Below, piece after piece: positions 54,473-64,000 of a DNA stretch of 64,000 bases (within the stretch, counting starts at the first letter, position 1; each line of letters opens with the position of its first letter). Position numbers and translations under genes: made by a program. The stretch lies in the NCBI GenBank assembly GCA_963573315.1, contig OY752142.1, positions 682,001-746,000 of the forward strand, given 5' to 3'. The stretch is from Entomortierella parvispora. Taxonomy: Eukaryota; Mortierellomycota; Mortierellomycetes; Mortierellales; Mortierellaceae. The notes under the pieces were generated by a model. That model was not told where the DNA came from. It saw nothing but the letters and a program-made list of their open reading frames with translations, and did not search any database.

Positions 54473-55794
54473 CATCCTTTTTCTTGTCTGATCTGGAACC
54501 ATTGACGGGGTCGGCAGAACGTCTGAGCGAAACCCGAGAGATCAGTCGACTAAAAACTAATGGGAAAAGCTGCTCGAGGCTGCTATCCATTTGGGTTCAA
54601 AACTCCTGCATCTCGACTATCCACGACTGTAAGCTGTAGCTCAGCTTCCGACAGAAACAGGAAAAAACAATTGGAATTATGAACCAACTACGAATCCAAA
54701 GACTGATCCTTCTCCGTGGAGATCTCTAGGACCCAAGCAAGACTCGTAAGGTTGGCGCTCTGTATCATGGCATTTTTGCATTGTGGTTCTGTCCAAGCTG
54801 ACCTAGTCGCACCTGGTCGCCTGTTCCAGAGGGGTGGTGTACCACTGACTTGCCCAATATGAGTTAGTGTGAGGTGCCACCAATTTTCTAGAGGAATACC
54901 ACACTCTGCATTGAGCAAAGAGTATACCGCTTCACCTGTGCAATGATATGAGTGCACTTATCAGAGATGCCGTAAATCAGTGGTTACTCTTGTCCTGGTC
55001 ATGAGGTCATGAAATTGTAACTCTTGAGTGGTCATCTATCCCGCCAGGCTATCAAGGACTAGTCGATGCTACTCTTTTTCGATCCATGCATTTGAGTATG
55101 TTGCAACGTCTGTTGGTTGTGTCCATGCTGTCGCTGTTGCTGGTGTTGATATACTTAGGCTATCATTGTTTCCGCCACGCTGCGCTATCCCCCTTCGCTG
55201 ATGAGTGCCTTTCATGGAGGAGGAAGAAACGTGTGAGTGCTCTTTCTGTGAATTGACGGATAAACGCCTCAAGCCTGTTGTGACCCCTCGCCAGGGACCG
55301 TTATCGTTAGGCGTCAGACACACTGACGCGCTTGAACACAACGACTGCCTATACAACGCGTTGAATACGTCACTCATCAAACTATCAACTGCTCATTTAC
55401 ACCACGCGAATTTTGATCTGCGTAGCAAAAAAGTCCACAATTCCGCAGTGGTTATGGAATTGCATGCGCAGTGTTGGTGGAACAGCAACACGGCGCCCAT
55501 CTGGGCTTTGCTCGTTCTACACTCCATCCTTTTCTTTTTCTTTTCTTTTTTTGGCCATGGCGAGTCGTCTCTATCCTTTTCTTCCTTTTTCGGCGACCGT
55601 TCTTGTGCGTAGAACTCGGGCAAGTTGACCTTACTAGATTTACACACGACGATTACCTTGCAGAAGACTAGAGGAAGAGTGTGAGGTCAGAGTGTTGTAT
55701 AAAAAGGGGCATCTTCCCCTCTCCTTTTCATTATCAATCACTACAACTTCCCTCCAAGCAAGAACAGTTAACCATCCCTAACCAAGAAAGAAAA
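54473..55794. other. Intergenic, 1.3 kb
   Basis: No gene supported. A minus-strand frame at 54688-54957 has one LRR-like phrase (A-N-L-T-S-L-A-W) but no more. The end holds the quinone oxidoreductase promoter with TATAAAAA at 55698-55705, 97 bases before the ATG. Confidence 0.5.
55698..55705 (+). promoter_or_regulatory. TATA box of the quinone oxidoreductase gene
   Basis: TATAAAAA 97 bases before the ATG, followed by a CT-rich leader. Confidence 0.6.
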
Positions 55795-56887
55795 ATGTCG
55801 CCCACCATGTTTGCCGTCCAAATCCCTCAACACGGTGACAGTTCCGTCCTGAACTGGATCTCTGTCCCCAAGCCTAGCCCCAAGCCAAATCAAGTCTTGG
55901 TCAAGATCGCGTATACTGGCGTCAACTATCTTGATATCATTCAGAGATCTGGTTCTTATCCTCAAACCATGCCCTTCACCGTTGGCTGGGAGGCCTCTGG
56001 CGAAATTGTCGAAGTTGGTGGTGCGGAGGCCCAGGAGGCCGGTTTCAAGATCGGCGATCGCGTTGCTTTTCTGGGACCTGGTGGCCATGCAGAATACGCT
56101 GTGGTTTCAATCAACAATGTCACTAAACTTCCCGGAAATGTTTCGCTGGAGAATGTAAGTTGGATATCAACGAGATTTCTCTCAGTGTCCCATCTTGACC
56201 TTTTAAATAACCATTCCCGTAATCGCTTCTTTTTGGGTGTTCGCCATTCTTTTGTAGGGTGCGGCTGTTCTTCTTCAAGGAGCGACTGCCTGGTCTTTGG
56301 TTCGTCAAGCCTACGAGGTCAAGAAGGGCGATTGGGTCTTGATCCACGCGGCCGCAGGCGGTGTCGGTTTGTTGCTCTGTCAGATGTGCAAGCACTTGGG
56401 CGCGAATGTAATCGGTACCACGTCATCGGAAGCAAAAGCCAAAATCGCAAAGCAGTATGGAGCCGACCACATTGTGGATTACAAAAACGGATACGATACT
56501 TTGATTGAGAAGGTCAATGAGTTGACGGATAACAAGGGGGTCCACGTTATTTTCGACAGTGTCGGAGCTGCGACGTTTGATGTTGATTTGAAGGTTATTC
56601 GTCGACTTGGTTCTATGATCTCGTTCGGAAACGCGAGTGGTCCTATTCCTCCCGTGAACGTAATGAGATTGTCGGAGAAGAACATTCGTTTGATGAGGAC
56701 GACCTTGTTCATGTATTTGACCACGCGTGAGGAATTTGAGACATTGTGCTCTGAGATATTCCAGCTGATGGCGCAAGACAAGTTGAAGGTTATGATTCAT
56801 AAAATTTACCCGATCCAGGAAGCCAAGGCGGCCCACGATGACATGGAAAGTCGCCAGACCACAGGAAAACTGCTGCTTAAGATCTAG
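55795..56887 (+). CDS. NADPH:quinone oxidoreductase, zeta-crystallin type (2 exons)
   Basis: Exons 55795-56154 and 56258-56887; 329 residues. A zinc-free medium-chain dehydrogenase of the QOR family, moving electrons from NADPH to quinones in the cytosol. Features: K-I-A-Y-T-G-V-N-Y-L-D near residues 45-55; P-F-T-V-G-W-E-A-S-G-E-I-V-E-V-G; G-D-R-V-A; nucleotide-binding loop H-A-A-A-G-G-V-G at about 150-157; then G-T-T-S-S-E-A-K-A with the NADPH-phosphate-binding K after it, and V-D-Y-K. No catalytic zinc cysteines are present, as expected for QOR. The C-terminus ends T-T-G-K-L-L-L-K-I, the family norm. Confidence 0.92.
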
Positions 56888-57823
56888 AGAGGCGAGAAAC
56901 AAACAGCCGAATAAAAAGTGCCGATTGACCCACTTGGAGATCTTGTGCTCGAGGGACTATTATATATGTATTTATTGCTGGATGATAAGGAGGAAGATGA
57001 ATAGGTAAAGGAAGCGAACGAATGGCTCTATCAAGTCTCCAATCCGCGCAACGGTGGATGAAGGTTCCAAGGTGAGATCGGAGATCGACAGAAAAACAAG
57101 GCGGCGAAGCAGACAATGGGACAGTGTTTCGAGAATGCACAGATTTTCGAGAACTCGGAACCCATCGCGTTGTTTGATCTGTGGTTAAGACTTGAAATGA
57201 CAGGCTCAGAAGACAGTGCGTCGCATAGCGAAAGATATGGCGCGTCATCACCCTTTCAATGAGGGAGATGTCCAATAGCTATAATAATGACGGCTTACCA
57301 GAAGAGTTCGGGACAACATCGTGTCGAAGAGCCGGCGCTTAACGAAGTGCAGGCAACTAAAAGACGCGTTCATGCATTCCGAGAAAGGCTCCAAATACAG
57401 TTCATGTTCCCCCCCCCCCGAGTTCACACTTCGCTCTACAGTAATTGTGCTGTTTATCTCAATCGTCCATAACCAGATCCCATTGGGGAACCCCAAAAAG
57501 ATGGATCGAGAAAGCCCTTGTGCGAAAACTGAAGCACTCTGCTTGCTGACTTGCTCTTCTATGTTAGAATAAACGTAACCCCTTGAATCCAATGACCCTA
57601 AAGCTCTCGCGCCCTGTTTGAATGGATCCACTTGCTATGAACCAAAGGCGGCGACGACGACGAAGCAGAAGACTACAAAATTGTACTCCCTATCCTTAAA
57701 TGTCTAGACCACTGTGGCTTAGATAGATCAAAGCAACGATGAACACGAGAAATATTTCGTTTGACCCCTGTTGCCTCTGCACCTTTGTTTTCTCCCACGC
57801 GCTCTCTTTCACACCCAAGCAAA
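56888..57823. other. Intergenic, 0.9 kb
   Basis: No gene supported. A minus-strand frame of 127 codons (57248-57631) shows no family pattern. A C-run lies at 57410-57418. It contains the promoter of the next F-box gene. Confidence 0.5.
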
Positions 57824-59348
57824 ATGGCTGACAAGCTCGATATTTCGGATGTTATCTGGAAGGAGGTTGGTCGTTATCTCCCTGTAACCGACAAAGCTGC
57901 AGCGTCCCGTGTCAACAAGGCCTGGAGCAAGGCTTTTCGACCTCAGATGTACCGTTCTCTCGATCTGAAGAAAGGAGGCAATAATCGGGACGACGACAAG
58001 AGTCTTGAAAGGAACGGGGATGAGGATGAGGATGAGGATGAGGGCGAGGGCGAGGACTCGGCCGATGGCCCCCCCTCGAAGGTTTTAATGCCTCCCAAGG
58101 AAGTGGTTTACAAATACGAAGGGTACATCACGGATTTGAAGCTAAATTTCCCCAGTCCGTACCTGGAAGGCCGCACTACCTGGGCAACTAAGAGCCTAAA
58201 GAGTCTTTACCTGGATGCTCTCGGACCCGCGAAAGAGACTGCAGAGACATTGGCGACTTTAGACCAACTGTTAGTCAACAGCCCAGCTCTCACACTTGTT
58301 GAATTGAGGGGTTTCAAACTTGATGGTAAGAGATTTACATTTCTCTAATGGGAGAGAGCGCAGAAGATGGAACAATTACAAACAACGATGAATTTTTCAA
58401 ATAGGCCTCATGTTCGTTCTCCAACGGATTCAGCATGTGGAAATTGTGAACTTCAGCATGTGCGATTTCACAGGGATTGAGGATGCTTTCAAGAAGGCCA
58501 AATTGGATCTCCGCGCAAAGAAGATCGCTGTGGATATGAACCGAGGCATCGATTTCCAGGGCATGATCAACTGGATTGGCCATTTCCGTCACCTGGACGG
58601 CCTCATGCTGAATCATCCGTCAGACGATATGGACGATGAAGCCATTATTTTCCCCGAAAAGGCTCCCAAGATCAACATGTCGGCCCTCCGCAAGATTACA
58701 GGACTTGTAACGTTGAATGTCGGCGGTCCTATGCTCTGGGGAAACCAGATGGAACAAATGTTGAAAAACTGCCCCAAGGTCACGAACCTCTCCTTTTTTA
58801 ACCAGACCTTCCATGAAATTGGGTTTTGGGCCATGTTCGAGCTCTTTCCAAATCTCACCAACTTGAGCCTTGTTGGATGCGATCGTTTTCGGCCTTGGAT
58901 GGTCAAGATGGTGTTGGATTATTGTCCCCGCCTGGTTTCGCTAAGCTGTCCACAGTTCGACTTGGAGTACGTGTTCAACCCCAAGGTCCAAATCTACCAG
59001 TCTACCAAAGTTCCGCGCAGGGGAGCCAACCAACTCTGGCCATGCACCGGCCTAAAGACACTGATTCTTGACGAGATCAGCTGGACTTCGAACGCAAAGC
59101 ATGTGAAGTTGTTCATGAAGCACATTGGATCCCTCAAGAACCTGGAGAATTTTCAGCTCGCCTATATTGATCGCGAGGAAGAGGAACTGAGAGTGGTCGT
59201 GCCTGGGGCTGTTCGTACTGCTGGAAAGGACCTCAAAGTAACTTTGGAGGAGGGCAACTTTACGAGAAAAGAACTCGAAGAAGACGCATCGATGAAGTGG
59301 GTCTTGGATGTTTGGCCCAAGATGAAGATGTTCTCCATCATGCCATAG
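57824..59348 (+). CDS. F-box/LRR protein, fourth type (2 exons)
   Basis: Exons 57824-58325 and 58405-59348; 481 residues, starting M-A-D-K-L-D. The frame is open upstream to 57761 without conserved sequence. F-box-like N-terminus: I-W-K-E-V-G-R-Y-L, A-A-A-S-R-V-N-K-A-W-S-K-A-F. An acidic insert of E, D and G follows near residues 65-85. Then come LRR-like segments: L-K-S-L-Y-L-D, L-T-L-V-E-L-R-G-F, H-V-E-I-V-N-F, C-P-K-V-T-N-L-S-F, F-P-N-L-T-N-L-S-L, C-P-R-L-V-S-L-S-C, and a tail W-P-K-M-K-M-F. Intron-bearing, unlike the arrays. Predicted SCF adaptor. Confidence 0.85.
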
Positions 59349-60573
59349 TTTTTTTCGTATATCCACCCCCACACCTTTTTGAAGCAAAAACTGCTTGAAT
59401 GAAAGAACACGCCATTTATTGTTTCCACTTGTGTACGATGATTACCGCGAGCTAGTCTATGTCTATTTCTTCCTGCAACCATGCTCATGCAAAGCCCGAA
59501 CTTCGCATTCTTTATGCCTTTATTTTCCTTCCCATCGATCAGACCTTGGCATGAAGATGCCCCCAACAACATCACACAGCTGGGCGCGTCGTACACGCGA
59601 CAATGACTCACCAGCAAATCACGCGTGAGCATAGCCTACAAACAAACAGACAAAGGAAAATCGTTGCATGATGCTGCAGTCAACTTTCCTGCCAAAAAAG
59701 CTGAGCACAAGAGCCCAAGGTCGTCGTCGTCCTCCACCCCTGTCTTTTTCGGTCAAGCAATCCCCGAGGGTCAATGTACAAGTTTTGTGCAACAGTCGTG
59801 AGTGATTAATTGGACAAGGAAAGAGATCATGAAAGGAAGAAGGCATGAACAGAGTTGGTATTATTATTGAGGGTAGAGACGGTGTGGTTCGAGTTGGGCC
59901 ATATCACGCCTCCTCTGTTCAAAGCGACAACGGACGCGGTGTGTACAGGGTCGACAAGTGGCCAAACATGACAATCAAAGGCACGAATTCCCTCAAAAGC
60001 GCATTGCGAGCATGGGACCCAGGTCGCACACATGAAAAATGAACCACCTCCGTCAATGGGGAAATGATTGACTTGGTCCTGCAAGGGCCTAGCAAAAGGA
60101 AAATTCGCGGAGGAGGAAGAGGAACCCCTTGTTCGCGAGGAGCTGGCTCGTTGAGAATGGGAATTGGAGGCGGTCCCTGACCTTTTTTTTCCCCTTGTTC
60201 TTCCTGAAACGAAATTCATCGTGGACGATGATGGGTGGTTGTCGTGGTTTGCCCTTCTGTGATTTTCTGAAAGATGGAAGCAACTGAGCACAGACACGAG
60301 CGAGACAAGAAGGGAATACAACCCGCGGCGACCCCAAAAAACAACCCCGCGCAAAAAAGAGGAGCACAAAGAGGAACGGGAACCCACGTTGTCCGTGTCT
60401 TTCTTTTTTTTTGCCACGCCCATTCAGTCGCTTTACCATCTCTTTCTCACTCTTACACCGTTCCCCTCCATCCCATTCGTATTCGCATTCGCATTCGCAT
60501 TCATCTCATCCAACGCCTTTTTTGCCCTCACCTGACACGCGTGCCCTATCCCTCTTCCCTCTCGTAGTTCTTA
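59349..60573. other. Intergenic, 1.2 kb
   Basis: No gene supported with confidence. A minus-strand frame of 198 codons (59827-60423) is S/R-rich and lacks known motifs. An A-T-T-C-G-C hexamer repeat lies at about 60477-60502. Confidence 0.45.
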
Positions 60574-63203
60574 ATGCCTCTCAAAGTCTTGATAGTGGGC
60601 GCGGACGTTGGCACGCTCACACTAGCCTTAATTTTGGAGCAGGCAGGGATTGACTACACCTTGCTAGAATCCCAAGAGTCCGTGCCTGTCTGTGCAGGGG
60701 GACTTGTTTTGCACCCCACGATTCTACCCCTGCTAGAACAACTCTCTCTTAGGGATGATCTTTTGTTCAATTCACAACCCCTGGAACAGGTTGCGCTCTT
60801 GGACTCAAAGATGGAATCGATTGGCGGCCTGGACTGGAGCGAATGGCGACTCAGGTACAGTTGCGGTGGTGGGAACAACAAAACATAAGAACACAGGGGC
60901 AAAAGAGCAACGAGAGCGAACGACAAAGACAGAAAAAAAAGAGAGAGAGAGAGCACCAAGAGAGGACAGGGGATACTTGAATAGGGAGAAGCAACAAATG
61001 CCCGGTGATGTTTGTTGTCGTGTCATCATCAGTTTTTAAGTTTTCCGTCAAAGCTTCTTCTCATCTTCTTTTCTTCTTTTCTTCTTTTCTTTGTTGCCAC
61101 CAACCTGCAGATATGGCGCATGGAGTCGCTTCATGACCCGGATCGAGTACTGTAATATGATTCTCGAGAAACTGCCCGAAGACAAGGTCCTCTTTCAGAA
61201 ACCTATCGACCATGTATCCGTCCTTCAGAATGGACAAGACCATGGTAGTGACGAAGAACAGGACTTTGACCCATATCCCATCTCAAACGAGCCTGGAGTC
61301 GACCACATACCCCTCACATTCGAAGGCCGACGGGACAGCATCCTGGACGAGATTGAGGAGAAGAAAGAAATACCTGCTGGGGCAATTCCGCCTATGGCTA
61401 CAGCAGCACCACCACAACCACCGCCTCCTGCGCGAGGAGTCGCAGTAGAGTGCTCAGACGGATCAATGTATTCGGGCCACATCCTGATTTGCAACGTTGG
61501 TGACAGTTTGCAGGACAAATTGGCCGCATTGAATCTGGTCCTGGATTCAGACAGATTTCTGGGCTTATCCGAGAGATTTGCCATCGATTATGTTGTTGAC
61601 ATTTCACAAGATGATGTTTCCTTGGCAAAAGAAGTAATGAGAAAATGTCCAAAATTGGCGGATTTAGACGTGAACTACACGAGCAATATGCTGACGTTAT
61701 ACGATTCGCTGGATATAAGAGTCAACGGTTTTTTGGTGAGAGAACACAAGACACCAATTGCTGTCAACTCACTGCTGCTATCGATGTTTGTTACGGAAGA
61801 TCAACATCGCAAAAAATTCATCAAGAAATACTTGAGAGACATCAACATTCCATCCATCAACGCCATTCTTGATGAACATTTCTCGCACAACTCCTCTACA
61901 GGAGGATCATCCACTGAAGGGTCACAGTCAAAGGAAATACAATACTTCTTAAGCGGCGTGACAGACACGATGGACTCGCAGCGATACCCACTCATGAAAG
62001 AGGATACCACTCAATTGAACCTGGTTCTTGACGACAGGAGTGGGTTGACTGTAAGACTCGCGACAATTCAACCATCCCCGTGTTTATTGTATTTGTTTCC
62101 CTGTATTGTGTTTCCTTCTACTGCCTCCAGTACTCTGGTACTCTGTGCTCACAACTTCTTTTCCGTCTCCGTTCTTCTTTTTACGTAATCCTAGTGGTGG
62201 GCAGCAACCTTGGCGGACCATAGAATCGCATGGCAGGTAACGAAGCGCGTGCGACTCTCGGAAAAATCAGCCGTCCCTCCAAGGTTTGGGTCGCCCAAGG
62301 ATCCACAGGCCATTCGATCCATGTGCAATCATATCTCGCCAAGAATGATCTGTCCGCTTGGAGGCACCATGTCCCAACTGATGGACTGGACAAGAGCTAG
62401 CAACATGACATGTAAACGATGGGAAAGAGGATTCGATCCAGTAGTTCCTGCACGAGCTCCACCGCGAGTGCTATTTCTTGGCGAAGGTAATCTTGTCTCT
62501 GTCAAGTACATCTTCTGTCTTGAGTGTACATAGATTAACAGGATCGTATCTTCTCCTTTCTTCTCGTTCCTCAAACTGATAGCATGTCGAAAGGTAATTT
62601 GGGGCTACTCTCGATTATCAGTGAGAGTCCGTATAAGGAACCTTCGATCTAATCCTCTGTGATTGCTCGACCTCTCTTCATAGACGATCCCATTGTTTGG
62701 AGAGCCGGCGGATGAAACGATCCTGGACGCGTTATCCATTGCAGAAACCCTTGTATCCTTACGTTCCAAGAAAACAAGGATTATACAAGCAGCCATCGAG
62801 TCCCATCACTCTGCAAGGAATCAGCGGAGAGACACTGCCATTGACGAAGCTCGATCCATGGACCAGCTTTTACGCGCAGGAGTAAGCACCGTGGCACTAA
62901 TTGACCGCTTCTGCCTGGATGCTGCTGTTGTTGCTGCAACCATTTTCTTCTTTTTGTTACTGATGACCATGGTCCTCTTTTCTTGTCGCCTTCTAGGGTC
63001 CTTTACGGAAACTATGTCGATCAGTGGTGTTGAATTATACGCCCAAATGTATCCAAGACCGTATGAGTGATGAAAAGTTTGCGTACAGGCCTCAGGCTAC
63101 CTTTTTGCGCCCAGTTCCTGACTACGGTGTAGTGTCACCTAATATTCACTCTGGTCGATCACGTCGATCCTTTGGAGGATGTGAGAAATTCCCAGATAAA
63201 TAA
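60574..63203 (+). pseudogene. FAD-dependent monooxygenase, degenerate and interrupted
   Basis: Pieces in family order: exon 60574-60854 (V-L-I-V-G-A-D-V-G-T-L, a spoiled G-x-G-x-x-G); 61111-62048 (Y-G-A-W-S-R-F ... C-S-D-G-S-M-Y-S-G-H-I-L ... S-G-V-T-D-T-M-D); 62194-62486 (W-W-A-A-T-L-A-D-H-R-I-A-W-Q-V-T-K-R-V ... V-L-F-L-G-E); then 62684 on (D-D-P-I-V ... E-T-I-L-D-A-L-S-I-A-E-T-L) and 63000-63203 (G-P-L-R-K ... R-P-Q-A-T-F-L). Where the family has the V-G-A-D-G motif, about 140 unrelated residues stand instead (about 61495-61920). Near 62708 the frame must shift to link D-D-P-I-V to E-T-I-L-D. Both FAD motifs are damaged, so an active flavoprotein is unlikely. Confidence 0.7.
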
Positions 63204-63265
63204 AACTTCGTTAATTTTTATTATAATTGTCCCTCTAAATGACATATCGGTGGACCTCTAGCGAT

Positions 63266-64000
63266 CTAGTTGGAGGGGATATCGGAAGCAGGAACAAGAT
63301 GACGACGAAGATAGTCGTTCAAGAACATGCCTTCGGGATCCAATTTCTGGCGAATCTCAGAGAACTGTTTCATCTTTGGGTATGATTTCTCCAGATCCTC
63401 ATATGTGACCGAGTGGGCCTTTGCCCAATGGGGTCGTCCGCCAAAGGAGGTCATAATCTTTTCGTATCCTGACCAGAAACGCTTGTAGGGAACTGGCTTT
63501 CCATAGGGTCTGGGTGTCCAAAAAATTCAATTGACAAGAAGATACGGTCAGTCCTCAAATCTCTCACTCGTTTAGACTTGCCCGATTGTTCACCAAGAAT
63601 TGAACACGTGTTTTCTTTTACCTGTACATAATGATGCCAATATAACAAGAATCGACACCATAGGCTGGGCTCAACCAGACATCATCCTTTTTGACAAATC
63701 GAATCTCAATCGGGAAATGGACCTTGAGACCCTTCTCTTTCTTGACAGTTGTGACCACGGCCGTTTCATCCTTATCGAGGTTTTCAACCTGCACGCTTCC
63801 GTTTTCAATGAATTGATCCAAGGCCCTCAAAGCCTCGGCGGTTCTTGACCAAGGAATCGACCACTCGTTGACGTATTGGGGGAACAAACAATCAAAGTTA
63901 AACACCTTGACACTCTGATCCACTCTTTCCAAAGGCCGAGATTGAGTTGCCCAGAACATGAACCTTGACAAGCTTGGGATCAAACTTGGAATAAATCGAC
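63266..64000 (-). CDS. D-arabinono-1,4-lactone oxidase, C-terminal part
   Basis: Exons 63622 to beyond 64000 and 63266-63509; the gene continues past the right edge. FAD-linked aldonolactone oxidase making D-erythroascorbate, the fungal vitamin C analogue, at the mitochondrial membrane. Diagnostic sequence: [45 protein letters not shown], then [10 protein letters not shown], the conserved C-terminal catalytic block of the ALO/GULO family, and [12 protein letters not shown]. The FAD-binding half is outside the window. Ends S-N before TAG. Confidence 0.92.

Noticed and set aside
54688-54957. Minus-strand frame with an LRR-like phrase
   Set aside because: Only one repeat-like segment, opposite in strand to the nearby F-box stub, so no coherent gene can be built.
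59827-60423. 198-codon minus-strand frame
   Set aside because: Serine/arginine-biased with no domain; equally long frames occur on the other strand. Kept as possible but unsupported.
1-64000. tRNA, rRNA, riboswitch or CRISPR array
   Set aside because: No tRNA T-loop/acceptor pairing, rRNA core motif or regularly spaced repeat found on reading either strand; not tested with a covariance model.

Overview
This window looks like nuclear DNA of a filamentous fungus, most likely an early-diverging one of the Mortierella type (Mortierellomycotina). Seen directly: GT-AG introns, pyrimidine-rich promoters, TATA boxes roughly 90-100 bases upstream of several starts, many homopolymer tracts, and no operons, tRNA, rRNA or CRISPR array. 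The lineage is inferred from gene style (tandem F-box/LRR genes, a NACHT-pentapeptide-WD40 receptor-like protein, a D-arabinono-lactone oxidase) and was not tested by a search.

Layout. 1-0.9 kb: last exon of a thioredoxin. 1.0-6.6 kb: a large NACHT/WD40 protein on the minus strand. 7.8-16.5 kb: a plus-strand array of five F-box genes plus a decayed sixth. Two members are broken (a nonsense codon; a 4-base deletion), and one gene pair has been copied as a block. A 50-residue secreted six-cysteine (knottin-like) peptide gene sits inside this array. 16.5-20.2 kb: a glutathione S-transferase and a mitochondrial succinate-semialdehyde dehydrogenase, both minus. 20.6-27.7 kb: a second F-box/LRR array on the minus strand, of another subfamily. 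It has two intact genes, one with a frameshift and a stop, one with an internal inversion and one stub, with a secreted proline-rich peptide between them.

28-33.8 kb: a very long terminal nucleotidyltransferase with a coiled-coil repeat. 35-37.2 kb: an orphan cysteine-containing ORF and a third type of F-box gene. 37.4 kb: a clean 271-bp TA-flanked MITE. 37.9-44.8 kb: mitochondrial MutS homologue MSH1, divergent from guanylate kinase, then an NCS1-type nucleobase permease. 44.8-47.3 kb: gene-poor sequence with repeat relics. 47.3-53.6 kb: a beta-hydroxyacid dehydrogenase and a 13-exon CLC chloride transporter whose external gating glutamate is a glutamine. 54.3-59.3 kb: an F-box stub, an NADPH:quinone oxidoreductase and another F-box gene. 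60.6-63.2 kb: a degenerate FAD monooxygenase interrupted by foreign coding sequence. The right edge cuts a D-arabinono-1,4-lactone oxidase.

The housekeeping genes share no pathway. Several are redox or mitochondrial (thioredoxin, GST, SSADH, quinone reductase, lactone oxidase, MSH1). The accessory theme is birth and death of F-box/LRR genes, with small secreted peptides and an NLR-like protein nearby.
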